This document shows positions 18,653 to 26,986 of a DNA stretch of 64,000 nt, piece by piece (position 1 is the stretch's first letter; each line of letters starts with the position of its first letter). Below the pieces are notes generated by a model. That model worked only from the letters and a program-made list of their open reading frames with translations, searched no databases and was not told where the DNA came from. The stretch comes from Pedobacter quisquiliarum (lineage in GTDB: Bacteria; Bacteroidota; Bacteroidia; Sphingobacteriales; Sphingobacteriaceae), in the NCBI RefSeq assembly GCF_014642175.1, contig NZ_BMIL01000008.1, positions 124,001 through 188,000 of the forward strand, given 5' to 3'. A program made the position numbers and the translations under genes.

Positions 18653-18702
18653 CCCTGTTAACCCCCTGTGAACCCCCTGTGGGGACCCTGTCGGCGCCTT
18701 GT
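18653..18702 (+). repeat. 11-bp periodic array with core CCCTGT
   Basis: The hexamer CCCTGT starts at 18653, 18664, 18675 and 18686, with a one-mismatch copy (CCTTGT) at 18697, so the spacing is exactly 11 bases five times in a row. Two full units are identical (AACCCCCTGTG at 18660-18670 and 18671-18681). Just upstream, CCC-GAAA-GGG (about 18628-18637) could form a tetraloop hairpin. The array fills part of the 292-base gap between the TspO-like gene and the next gene; the rest of the gap shows no other signal. Two other loci in the window have arrays with the same period but different core sequence. Confidence 0.75.
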
Positions 18703-18818
18703 AAAGCCAGTACTTGCCTGGGTGCTACTGTGTCCTCATATGGGCCTTGCGGGCGCGGTTTTGCGATATGAAAAACAAAGGTGCAACAAAAAAGCTTTAA
18801 TAACTGTTAACTTTTAAT

Positions 18819-19217
18819 ATGGACAGATTAGTAATTGAAACAATTTTAGCCGACACTACTGAAGTGGCTTTAGTAGATACCCAAAGTTCTATTCCTTGTA
18901 TTTGCCTCAAATTTGATGATGCAAATATGGAACAGGTTAAACATGCGTTTGTAGCATTGCGGAAAGTGACTGCGCAGAAAGATGTATCACTTGTAATTTG
19001 TGAAACGCTGGTTAATGGTATTTACGACATAGAAATCGTGACCGAAGCACTTGACGAACCCGTTCGCATTTGCAATAAGGTTGTCGAGCAACAGACACTA
19101 AAGGGCATCCGCGAGATCATGGACCAACACCCGGAGTTAATCTTGGCGGTTAGTGGGGCAGAGGCCGATACGGAATTACGGATCAATACGGCGACTTACA
19201 AAGCACAGGAATTGTAG
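18819..19217 (+). CDS. Conserved hypothetical protein, 132 aa
   Basis: I do not recognise the family. The 132 residues are soluble, alternate beta strands and helices (LVIETILADTTEVALVD, then NMEQVKHAFVALRKVTAQ and KGIREIMDQHPELILAV) and have no signal peptide. It stands alone after the GC-rich 11-bp array and ends 3 bases before the convergent beta-lactamase-fold gene. It is likely a real gene: clean ATG, no competing frame and normal codon use. Confidence 0.6.
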   Translation: MDRLVIETILADTTEVALVDTQSSIPCICLKFDDANMEQVKHAFVALRKVTAQKDVSLVICETLVNGIYDIEIVTEALDEPVRICNKVVEQQTLKGIREIMDQHPELILAVSGAEADTELRINTATYKAQEL

Positions 19218-19220
19218 AAT

Positions 19221-20135
19221 TTAGTTGCGGTAGGATTCCATTCCAGCAGCGGGCTGCCAATTGGAACCCGGCTCGAAGTAGTTCCACAGCATTTTGCTTA
19301 AAGAGCGGATAAGTACCCAACCTTCGTTGTTGGGTTCCCAAGACATGTCGCGCTGGTTTTTAGTGGCAATGCAGAACACGTAATCGCCGTGCGGTGCGTT
19401 GACAAGCAGGACCTCTGAACGCGATTCGTCCACTGCGCCAGATTTAGATGCAACCTGCACGTAAGGTGGAATCTGCGAAAGGGCCTGGCTATCGTAGTAG
19501 ATTCTGATTAGATTCCGGTAGATGCGTTCTGAAACCGCCGGATTGATCAGCGTTGAATTCCTGATTTTTGTAAGGAGGGTCGCCATTTCTCTTGGCGTTG
19601 TTTGTCCCCAACCGTATTTCAGCTGGTTTGCTGAACGGCCCGGTGTTCTGGAGTTTACGCGTGTATTCAGCAGCCCTTCCTGTGCCATCAGCTCATTTAT
19701 TGCTGCTCCCCCGCCTGCTAGCGATTGGCACCATAAGCTCGCCGTATTATCGCTTGTGGTGATCATAAGCATCATCACCTTGCCGAGCGCAATCTGCTCC
19801 CCATCCTTAAAACTGCCCAGAATGTCTTCGCCTGCATAGAGTAGACTATCTTTATAGGTAAGTTTACTTTGGTAGTCAAGTTCATTTTTAGCCACCTTAT
19901 TCATTAATCCTGCGGTGATGGGAACTTTAATCATGCTGGCCGTCGGGAAAATACTATCGCCTTTATATTCCACTACCTTACCGGTTTTAAGGTTTTTCAC
20001 GTAAATGCCCACCTCACCATTGAAGCCTTGAACCAGCTCGTGGATCATTTTACTTAGCTTTTTATCTTTTTTGGTTTGTGCTGCGGCTGAAAATGTAAGG
20101 CTAATTAGCAGTAGGAATATGGGAAGCTTTTTCAT
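19221..20135 (-). CDS. Class A beta-lactamase-fold serine hydrolase, omega-loop Glu missing
   Basis: This 304-residue exported protein has a signal peptide cleaved after SAAA (residue 19). The serine-hydrolase motifs are present: SMIK (Ser67, Lys70), SDN (128-130) and KSG in place of KTG. In class A beta-lactamases an omega loop with Glu166-x-x-Leu-Asn follows the TR motif; here the matching segment reads TRVNSRTPGRSANQLKYG and has no Glu. Without it deacylation of beta-lactams should be poor, so a DD-peptidase-like or penicillin-binding role is more likely than resistance (inference). It ends 3 bases from the convergent 132-aa gene. Confidence 0.85.
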   Translation of the reverse strand: MKKLPIFLLLISLTFSAAAQTKKDKKLSKMIHELVQGFNGEVGIYVKNLKTGKVVEYKGDSIFPTASMIKVPITAGLMNKVAKNELDYQSKLTYKDSLLYAGEDILGSFKDGEQIALGKVMMLMITTSDNTASLWCQSLAGGGAAINELMAQEGLLNTRVNSRTPGRSANQLKYGWGQTTPREMATLLTKIRNSTLINPAVSERIYRNLIRIYYDSQALSQIPPYVQVASKSGAVDESRSEVLLVNAPHGDYVFCIATKNQRDMSWEPNNEGWVLIRSLSKMLWNYFEPGSNWQPAAGMESYRN

Positions 20136-20155
20136 CTGAAAACATGGGGCAAAAT

Positions 20156-20180
20156 AAAAGCCTCAATTGTTGAGGCTTTT
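20156..20180 (-). terminator. Rho-independent terminator
   Basis: AAAAGCCTCAA and TTGAGGCTTTT form an 11-bp perfect stem around a 3-base loop, flanked by A and T tracts on both sides. It lies 26 bases after the DUF3276 gene, which it terminates on the minus strand, and just before the start of the beta-lactamase-fold gene. Confidence 0.85.
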
Positions 20181-20205
20181 ATTTGTTGAAACTTATAATT
20201 TAATG

Positions 20206-20532
20206 CTAGTAGTTGAAGTCGTCATTGGATTTACCAGTATGTCCTTCATGGTTGTCTGCGAATTCGTAACGCTTTTCGACAACTTCCTGGTGATTTTTGA
20301 TGTAGTCTACGGTTTCATTTAGTCCTTCGGCAAACTTCTCAAAATCCTCTTTGTATAGAAAGATCTTATGTTTGACAAACACCCCATCCTCCAGTCTTTT
20401 CTTGCTTTCGGTAAGTGTGAGGTAAAAATCTCCGGAACGGGTGGCCTTCACATCGAAGAAATAGGTTCTTTTACCTGCTCGCACTTTCTTAGAAAAAACT
20501 TCTTCTCGCTCTTTGTTATCAAATTCTGCCAT
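20206..20532 (-). CDS. DUF3276 PUR-alpha-like nucleic-acid-binding protein
   Basis: From the ATG at 20532 the protein has 108 residues; the frame is open to 20586, but the extra residues are not family-like. The core EEVFSKKVRAGKRTYFFDVK...RSGDFYLTLTESKK...FVKHKIFLYKEDFEKF is one PUR repeat, as in bacterial proteins related to eukaryotic Pur-alpha, which bind single-stranded DNA or RNA. A short disordered tail follows. It is a monocistronic gene with its own terminator, lying beside an ABC exporter gene. Confidence 0.87.
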   Translation of the reverse strand: MAEFDNKEREEVFSKKVRAGKRTYFFDVKATRSGDFYLTLTESKKRLEDGVFVKHKIFLYKEDFEKFAEGLNETVDYIKNHQEVVEKRYEFADNHEGHTGKSNDDFNY

Positions 20533-20601
20533 ATAATTGGAACTAGTCTGTTTTGGTTTCCGTAAATATAAAGCAATAAATTTCAAAGTTCAAAATAGAA
20601 A

Positions 20602-22392
20602 TTACAGCGTATGTTTTTCCTCTTCAAGTAGTTGGTTTTGATACATTTCAGCATAAACACCCCCCTGATTGAGGAGCTCATTGTGGGTTCCCTGTTCCAC
20701 AATTTTACCTTCTTCCATAACGATGATCTTATCGGCGTTTTTGATGGTGGAGATCCGGTGTGCAATCAACACGCTCGTTCTGCCCTTCATGATGCGACTC
20801 AGGTTGTTCAGAATTTCTTCCTCCGTTCTGGTGTCGACAGCAGAGAGGCAATCGTCGAAGATTAAGATTTTGGGCTCGTTGATCAAGGCTCTGGCAATAG
20901 AAACACGCTGTTTCTGTCCGCCTGAAAGCGTGATACCACGTTCGCCCAGCATGGTTTCGAATTTAAGTTCGAAGTCCATGATGTTATTGTAAACGGCAGC
21001 GTTCTTCGCAGCTTGTTCAACTTCATCACCTTTGATTTCATCCAGACTAAAAGCAATGTTATGCTTGATGCTGTCCGAAAACAGGAAAACTTCCTGCGGC
21101 ACAAAGCCCACCTGACTGCGATAGCTGTTCAGGTCCACCTTGGTAATCGGCGTATCGTCGATCCGGATTTCGCCATTGTCAACATCATACATACGCATAA
21201 TGAGGTTGGCCAGGGTAGATTTGCCCGAACCTGTTCTGCCGATTACGGCCAGGAATTCACCCGCTTTCACTTCAAAACTTATGCCCTTTAAAGCCTGGAT
21301 ACCGGTGTCGGGATAAGTGAAGTTTACGTCATTGAAACTGATGTTACCCTTAAGTCGCTCTAGTTTAACGTCACCTGCAGTGATGTCTGGTTGAAGTTGT
21401 AAGAACTCATTGATTCGCTTTTGAGAAGCAGAAGCCCTTTGGATGAGGGTTGTTACCCAGCCAAGCATGGTTACCGGGAAGGTGAGTTGATTCACATAGA
21501 CGATGAATTCGGCGATGTTACCAGCGGAGATGGATCCTTCCAGCACCTGCCGACCACCAACATAGACGGTGAGGATGGTACTTAAGCCCACCATCAACAA
21601 CATGGTCGGATAGAAGAAAGCCTGCACGCGTACGAGGTTCATGGAATTGCCTTTGTAAGCTCCACTTTCTTCGGCAAAGATTTTACGGGTATAATCTTCC
21701 CGTACATACGATTTTATAACCCGGATGCCGGAGAATCTTTCCTGCACAAAGGACGAAAGTCTGGATAACTGCTGTTGAATTTCTTCGCTACGCTGGTTAA
21801 TGAGTGTGTTTACATAATAAATGGTGATCACCAGAACCGGCAAAGGCAACAAGCAAAAAGTGGCAAGTGTGGCATTTACGGCGTACATCGAAGAGATGAT
21901 CAGGATGAAGAGCACCGCCGTATTAATGGTGTACATGATGGCCGGGCCAACATACATCCGCACGCGATTCACATCCTCCGTGGCACGGTTCATCAGATCA
22001 CCAGTATTGTTTTTCCGGTAGAAGCCTAAAGTTAGCGCCTGGTAATGGTTGTAAATCTCGTTCTTCATGTCGAACTCAATGTGTCGCGACATGAGGATAA
22101 TGGTTTGCCGCATGAAGAACAGGAAGAGGCCGCGAATGAGATAGAGCACGAGCACCAGCGCACCGAACAGGAACAAGCTTTCGCTGAAGATGTCGTATAT
22201 AAGTGCCTGTTTGTTAAAGCCCTCAAAAAGGCCATAGATCTGGATGTTCTCGGTAATGAGGTTAAAGGCATGACCTATAACCTGAGCGGGGATGACGGCA
22301 AAGATGTTGGAAATGATAACGAAGAATATGCCGGGGATTATCCACCATTTATACTTATAGAAATACTTATTGAGAAAACGAAGGTGCTTCAT
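20602..22392 (-). CDS. ABC exporter, fused membrane and ATPase domains (MsbA/LmrA type)
   Basis: The 596 residues hold a six-helix type-IV exporter membrane domain (about 1-320) and an ATPase domain with Walker A GRTGSGKST, Q-loop VPQEVFLFS, signature LSGGQKQRVSIARAL, Walker B ILIFDDCLSAVD and the H-loop in LIAHRIST. This is a homodimeric exporter for lipids, drugs or peptides; the sequence does not tell which. It is divergently transcribed from the dehydrogenase gene at 22503, with about 110 bases shared between their starts. Confidence 0.92.
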   Translation of the reverse strand: MKHLRFLNKYFYKYKWWIIPGIFFVIISNIFAVIPAQVIGHAFNLITENIQIYGLFEGFNKQALIYDIFSESLFLFGALVLVLYLIRGLFLFFMRQTIILMSRHIEFDMKNEIYNHYQALTLGFYRKNNTGDLMNRATEDVNRVRMYVGPAIMYTINTAVLFILIISSMYAVNATLATFCLLPLPVLVITIYYVNTLINQRSEEIQQQLSRLSSFVQERFSGIRVIKSYVREDYTRKIFAEESGAYKGNSMNLVRVQAFFYPTMLLMVGLSTILTVYVGGRQVLEGSISAGNIAEFIVYVNQLTFPVTMLGWVTTLIQRASASQKRINEFLQLQPDITAGDVKLERLKGNISFNDVNFTYPDTGIQALKGISFEVKAGEFLAVIGRTGSGKSTLANLIMRMYDVDNGEIRIDDTPITKVDLNSYRSQVGFVPQEVFLFSDSIKHNIAFSLDEIKGDEVEQAAKNAAVYNNIMDFELKFETMLGERGITLSGGQKQRVSIARALINEPKILIFDDCLSAVDTRTEEEILNNLSRIMKGRTSVLIAHRISTIKNADKIIVMEEGKIVEQGTHNELLNQGGVYAEMYQNQLLEEEKHTL

Positions 22393-22502
22393 GGATGTGT
22401 AAAGTTATGCAAAGGGGCCTGTTTTTTTTGAGACTTTGGTTACAAGCAGGTAAAAACTTGTTTTTTTGTAGTACTTTTGCCGGACATCTCATAATCAATT
22501 TT

Positions 22503-23591
22503 ATGTCTGATAATAGTTCTGCAGTAAATTCTGTTTTAGATCAATTAAGTGCACAGGGACACAAAAAAGTGGTTTTCTGCAATGATCCGGATACAGGACT
22601 TAAAGCAATAATTGCGATTCACGATACAACGCTTGGCCCGGCAATTGGCGGAACAAGAATGTGGAACTATGATACCGAAGCAGAAGCACTTGAAGATGTA
22701 CTCCGACTTTCCAGAAGCATGACCTATAAAGCCGCCATCACCGGGATTAACCTTGGTGGAGGTAAAGCTGTTATAATCGGTGATTCCAGGAAGGGCAAAT
22801 CTGAGGCCATGATGCGCAGCTTCGGCCGATTTATTAAAAATCTTAACGGTGAATTTATTACAGCGGAGGATGTTGGTACAACAACCCGCGACATGGAATA
22901 CATCCGTATGGAGACCAGCCATGTAACTGGCGTACCGGAATCCATTGGCGGAGCAGGTGATCCTTCACCGTTTTCAGCCAAAGGCGTGTACCTTGGCATC
23001 AAAGCCTGTGTTAAAGAGGTTTTTGGTACCGATATGCTAGCCGGTAAGTCTGTCGTAGTACAGGGTATCGGTAGTGTGGGTGAGCACCTGGTAGAGCTGC
23101 TGCGGAATGAGAACATGCAGGTTTATGTAAGCGACATCAATGAAGATCGTTTGCAACAGGTTGCTGCGAAGTACAAAGCAAAGCCGATTAGTGCAGATAA
23201 AATCTTCGGTATTGGCGCAGATATTTATGCACCATGTGCCTTAGGTGCAACCATCAATGATTATACGATTGACAAGCTGAACTTTGCAATCATCGCAGGT
23301 TCTGCGAACAACCAGCTTGCTGATGAAGCCAAGCATGGCAAGATGCTGCACGATAAAAACATCCTTTTTGCGCCAGATTACCTGATCAATGCCGGTGGTT
23401 TGATCAGCTGCTATTCTGAGCTTACCGGATTTGGTAAAAAGCGTACCATGCAGCTTACCGAGCACATTTACGATGCAACGCGCAGTGTTATTAAAATGTC
23501 TAAACAAGAGAATATACCCACAATAATTGCAGCCAACAGGATTGCAGAACAACGAATCATTGATATTAAAAAAATTAAATCGTCATTTTAG
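22503..23591 (+). CDS. Glu/Leu/Phe/Val dehydrogenase, leucine dehydrogenase type
   Basis: From the ATG at 22503 the enzyme has 362 residues. The frame opens earlier at 22395, but the extra codons cross the intergenic region and a -7-like box TACTTTTG at 22472-22479. Motifs: GPAIGGTRMWNY, the catalytic Lys in GGGKAVIIGD, the Asp in TAEDVGTT and the NAD-binding GIGSVGEHL. It deaminates branched-chain amino acids (or makes them from keto acids) with NAD. The nusB cluster begins 37 bases downstream and may be read from the same message. Confidence 0.9.
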   Translation: MSDNSSAVNSVLDQLSAQGHKKVVFCNDPDTGLKAIIAIHDTTLGPAIGGTRMWNYDTEAEALEDVLRLSRSMTYKAAITGINLGGGKAVIIGDSRKGKSEAMMRSFGRFIKNLNGEFITAEDVGTTTRDMEYIRMETSHVTGVPESIGGAGDPSPFSAKGVYLGIKACVKEVFGTDMLAGKSVVVQGIGSVGEHLVELLRNENMQVYVSDINEDRLQQVAAKYKAKPISADKIFGIGADIYAPCALGATINDYTIDKLNFAIIAGSANNQLADEAKHGKMLHDKNILFAPDYLINAGGLISCYSELTGFGKKRTMQLTEHIYDATRSVIKMSKQENIPTIIAANRIAEQRIIDIKKIKSSF

Positions 23592-23628
23592 TAAACCGGT
23601 AACTTACATACCACTCGTTCTTATATAA

Positions 23629-24579
23629 ATGTTAAATAGAAGGCACCTTAGAATCAAAGCTTTGCAGAGTATTTATGCATGGCAAATGTCAGACAAAAAA
23701 GACCTCGTTAGTTCCAAAAAGAACTTAATGACAAGCATCGACAATGTATATGAAATGTACATCAGAATGCTGGCACTATTGTCTGAAATCACAGAGTACA
23801 CTGCAGTGGATGCCATTGAGCGCTCCAACAAGCACTTCCCAACACCGGAAGATCTGAATCCAAATCAGAAATTACTACACAACAAGTTTATTGTTACCTT
23901 ACAGAAGAACCCGGAGTTCCAGGCTGCTGTAAACAAGTACCAGGTAAACTGGAATTCGGAACCCGACTTCCTGAAAACCATCTACAACAAGCTGAAGTCA
24001 ACATCAGAATACACCGCGTACCTGGCAGACCCTGATGAAAGCCTGGAGTCGTCTAAGGAGATCATTAAGTTTATTTTCCGGAAGATCATTCTCAAGAGCC
24101 TAAACATCATTCAGGCTTTTGAAGATAAATTCATCAACTGGTCTGTTGATAAAGAGGTAATGCAGGGCATGGTTGCAAAGACCATTAAGAACTTTACTTC
24201 TGAGGATCCATTTAAGAACAAGCTTACGCCGATCAGTGCAGATTGGGATGAAGACAGCAAATTTGTTCAGGACCTTTTTGCCTACACCTTGAGAAACAAT
24301 GAGGCTTATCAGAAAATGATTGCCGAACGTACCAAGAACTGGGAGTCTGAGCGTATCGCGTTAATGGATACCATTCTGATGAAGATGGCCATCTGCGAAT
24401 TGTTGAATTTCCCTTCCATTCCGGTGAAAGTAACCATCAACGAATACCTGGATCTTTCTAAAGATTACAGTACACCGAAGAGTAATTCCTTTATAAACGG
24501 TATCTTGGATAAAATTTTGGGCGATCTGAAAAGAACAGATAGCATCCATAAAATTGGAAGAGGTTTAATAGAAGAATAA
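23629..24579 (+). CDS. nusB: Transcription antitermination factor NusB
   Basis: The 316 residues are about twice the E. coli length. The N-terminus (RRHLRIKALQSIYAWQM) and the C-terminal half (RIALMDTILMKMAICEL, VTINEYLDLSKDYSTPKSNSFINGILDKI) are canonical NusB, with a helical insert of roughly 150 residues between them, a known form in Bacteroidota. NusB works in antitermination and rRNA transcription. It begins the cluster nusB, DUF1573 lipoprotein, yajC, YbbR-like and coaE, all on the plus strand with gaps of 4, 21, 76 and -1 bases. Confidence 0.93.
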   Translation: MLNRRHLRIKALQSIYAWQMSDKKDLVSSKKNLMTSIDNVYEMYIRMLALLSEITEYTAVDAIERSNKHFPTPEDLNPNQKLLHNKFIVTLQKNPEFQAAVNKYQVNWNSEPDFLKTIYNKLKSTSEYTAYLADPDESLESSKEIIKFIFRKIILKSLNIIQAFEDKFINWSVDKEVMQGMVAKTIKNFTSEDPFKNKLTPISADWDEDSKFVQDLFAYTLRNNEAYQKMIAERTKNWESERIALMDTILMKMAICELLNFPSIPVKVTINEYLDLSKDYSTPKSNSFINGILDKILGDLKRTDSIHKIGRGLIEE

Positions 24580-24583
24580 CAAT

Positions 24584-25030
24584 ATGAAAAAAATGTTAGT
24601 ATTGGCACTGGTTGCCATGTCCTTTGCTTCATGTCAGCAATCATCATCATCTGCAGCAGACACCGCAGATTCTACCGGTACACAGATATCATCTGCTATG
24701 GCAGCTACGGATGCTCCTGTAATGAGCTTTGAAACCATTAACTACGATTTTGGTAAGGTAAAAGAAGGTGAGAAGGTGCAGTATGAGTTTAAGTTTACCA
24801 ACACCGGTAAAAGCCCGTTGATCATCAGCGATGCTACTGCAACTTGTGGTTGCACTGTGCCTGAGCCGCCTAAGGATCCGATTAAACCTGGTGCGTCGGC
24901 AGTGATCAAGGTTGTTTTCGACACCATGGGCAAAGCCGGATTACAGGATAAAGTGGTAACCATCACTTCGAATGGTAATCCTTCAATCAATGACGTACAC
25001 TTAACAGGAGAAGTTGTTCCAGCTTCTTAA
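24584..25030 (+). CDS. DUF1573 lipoprotein
   Basis: The 148-residue protein has a lipoprotein signal with lipobox FASC (Cys17), a Ser/Ala-rich linker and one DUF1573 domain (SFETINYDFGKVKEGEKVQYEF, then TATCGCTVPEPPKDPIKPG), an immunoglobulin-like fold common in Bacteroidota envelope proteins. Precise function unknown. It lies 4 bases after nusB. Confidence 0.88.
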   Translation: MKKMLVLALVAMSFASCQQSSSSAADTADSTGTQISSAMAATDAPVMSFETINYDFGKVKEGEKVQYEFKFTNTGKSPLIISDATATCGCTVPEPPKDPIKPGASAVIKVVFDTMGKAGLQDKVVTITSNGNPSINDVHLTGEVVPAS

Positions 25031-25051
25031 TAACACAACAAAATTATAAAT

Positions 25052-25366
25052 ATGAATACAGCAATTATTTTACAGGCAGCAGCAGGCGGCAACATGCTTA
25101 GTACTTTGGTACCAATGGTGTTGATCATGATCGTTTTTTACTTCTTCATGATCAGACCGCAGGTAAAAAAAGCAAAAGATCACAAGAAACTTGTAGCCGA
25201 ACTTGGTAAAGGCGATAAGGTGATCACAACAGCGGGTATACACGGCCGTATCGTAGATTTGAATGAAACAACTTTCCTTATCGAAGTTGAAGGTGGTACA
25301 AAGATCAGGTTTGATAAATCAGCCATCTCTTTGGATGCAACTAAAGCGACGACTACGAAAGCTTAA
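25052..25366 (+). CDS. yajC: Preprotein translocase subunit YajC
   Basis: The 104 residues have one N-terminal membrane helix (about 14-35), then the canonical FYFFMIRPQVKKAKDHKKL and the cytosolic beta domain GDKVITTAGIHGRIVDL. YajC joins SecDF at the SecYEG translocon; secDF itself is at 36991-39924 in this window. A strong terminator (25384-25412) directly follows, separating it from the YbbR-like gene. Confidence 0.93.
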   Translation: MNTAIILQAAAGGNMLSTLVPMVLIMIVFYFFMIRPQVKKAKDHKKLVAELGKGDKVITTAGIHGRIVDLNETTFLIEVEGGTKIRFDKSAISLDATKATTTKA

Positions 25367-25383
25367 ATAATGAATTTCTAAGA

Positions 25384-25412
25384 AGCCGCTTCAGACCTGG
25401 AGCGGCTTTTTC
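25384..25412 (+). terminator. Rho-independent terminator after yajC
   Basis: AGCCGCT and AGCGGCT form a 7-bp stem around a 10-base loop, followed by TTTTTC. It begins 17 bases past the yajC stop and would end the nusB-yajC transcript, so the YbbR-like gene at 25443 may have its own promoter. Confidence 0.8.
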
Positions 25413-25442
25413 GTTTGGTTAATTTTTAAGTAATTTAGACCG

Positions 25443-26390
25443 ATGGCACTCGTTAAACTTACCATTCCTGAAAGGAAAAGAGTCATGGTCCTCATTTCCT
25501 GCTTCTTACTCGCCATTGCCGGATGGTTGTTTATGGCCTTGAACAATAAATACGTTTACACGGCCAAGACGGTGCTGGTCTATAAGAACTTCCCCCAGAA
25601 CAAAGCATTCCACCCACTGCAATCTGATACGGTTGATCTGCAGGTAGAAGGTACAGGCTGGCAGCTGCTGTTCGCCAGGTTGCGGGTAAATCCACAGTCT
25701 ATCGACATCAATCTGGACAATCTAAAGAACCGGAACTACATCTTATTTTCCGAGCAGCTATATGGGGTTAATAAGCAGCTGGAGACCTCTCAGAAGATCA
25801 TTTCCGTAAAACCAGACACCCTTTACTTTGATTTTTCTACCCGTACGGTGAAACGTGTACCCGTGAAACTACTGTCCAACCTGGAGTTTGCGAAGCAGTA
25901 TGGCATCTCCGGAGATGTGGCGATTACCCCAGCCTATGTAACCGTTTCGGGGCCTACGGCCGATATCGGTGAAATCGACGAATGGAAAACCGATACGTTG
26001 AAGCTTTCAAACGTTCAGTATACGACTACAACCAGAGTTGCTATGAAACAGAACCTGCTTAAGAATGTCAGCATTTTTCCAAGCAGCGTAGAAGTTAAGA
26101 TTCCGGTAGATGAGTTCACCGAGAAGACCGTAGAAGTGCCTTTAAAGGTCATCAACAACCGGGAATACTACAATGTCAAGATCTATCCGAAGAAAGTCAA
26201 GGTGACCTTCCTGGTTCCGCTTTCCAGCTATGAAAATGTTAACGAACGCTTCATAGAAGCAGTCCTGGATTTGAATGAATGGAAGCAACTTGGCCATCAA
26301 ACGATGCGCGTTAACCTTGTCCGCTTTCCGGATTTCTGTAAGTTTGTTCGAACCAGTCCTTCTAAGGTGGACTTTTTAATTGAGAAGTAA
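25443..26390 (+). CDS. YbbR/CdaR-like protein
   Basis: This 315-residue protein has a short cytosolic start, one membrane helix (about 15-37, VMVLISCFLLAIAGWLFMAL) and an extracytoplasmic part made of YbbR-like beta repeats (for example VAITPAYVTVSGPTADI and VEVPLKVINNREYYNVKIYPKKVKV). In Firmicutes the related CdaR controls the diadenylate cyclase; no cyclase gene is in this window. Its stop shares one base with the coaE start (TAATG), so translation is coupled. Confidence 0.82.
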   Translation: MALVKLTIPERKRVMVLISCFLLAIAGWLFMALNNKYVYTAKTVLVYKNFPQNKAFHPLQSDTVDLQVEGTGWQLLFARLRVNPQSIDINLDNLKNRNYILFSEQLYGVNKQLETSQKIISVKPDTLYFDFSTRTVKRVPVKLLSNLEFAKQYGISGDVAITPAYVTVSGPTADIGEIDEWKTDTLKLSNVQYTTTTRVAMKQNLLKNVSIFPSSVEVKIPVDEFTEKTVEVPLKVINNREYYNVKIYPKKVKVTFLVPLSSYENVNERFIEAVLDLNEWKQLGHQTMRVNLVRFPDFCKFVRTSPSKVDFLIEK

Positions 26391-26986
26391 TGTTGAAAGT
26401 AGGAATCACAGGGGGTATCGGAAGCGGTAAAACGACCGTCTGCAGAATTTTTGAGGTACTCGGGATTCCGGTCTTCTATGCAGACCTGGTGGCTAAGGAA
26501 ATTATGGTGAAAGATATGATCCTGATTGAAGGCGTAAAAACTGCTTTCGGCGCCGAAAGTTATTTTGAAACCGGTGTGCTGAACAATAAACACATTGCCG
26601 GGATTGTATTTAACAATAACCTGGAGCTCGAAAAGCTAAATGCGCTGGTGCACCCAGCCGTATTCCGGGCTTTTGACCAGTGGATAACACAAGTTCCAAA
26701 GGACTGCCCATATATACTCAAAGAGGCTGCCTTGCTGTTTGAAAGTGCGTCTTACAAGATGTGCGACACCAGTATTCTGGTTACTGCACCTAAACAAACG
26801 AAATTAAACCGGGTGATTGAACGTGACGGCGTAAGTGCGGAGCAGGTGCTCGCGCGGATGGATAAACAATTTACAGATGAACAAAAGCTGGCGATGGCCC
26901 ATCATCACATCTCGAATGATGAATCTACATCGCTGATTTTACAGGTGCTGGCACTACACCAGACCTTCTTGAATACCAACACATGA
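26390..26986 (+). CDS. coaE: Dephospho-CoA kinase
   Basis: The 198-residue enzyme phosphorylates dephospho-CoA, the last step of coenzyme A synthesis. It shows the P-loop GGIGSGKTT at residues 7-15, the VFYADLVAK segment with the family Asp, LVHPAVF and the lid region with CDTSILVTAP. Length is normal. It starts on the last base of the preceding stop and overlaps the exonuclease gene by 4 bases. Confidence 0.93.
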   Translation: MLKVGITGGIGSGKTTVCRIFEVLGIPVFYADLVAKEIMVKDMILIEGVKTAFGAESYFETGVLNNKHIAGIVFNNNLELEKLNALVHPAVFRAFDQWITQVPKDCPYILKEAALLFESASYKMCDTSILVTAPKQTKLNRVIERDGVSAEQVLARMDKQFTDEQKLAMAHHHISNDESTSLILQVLALHQTFLNTNT

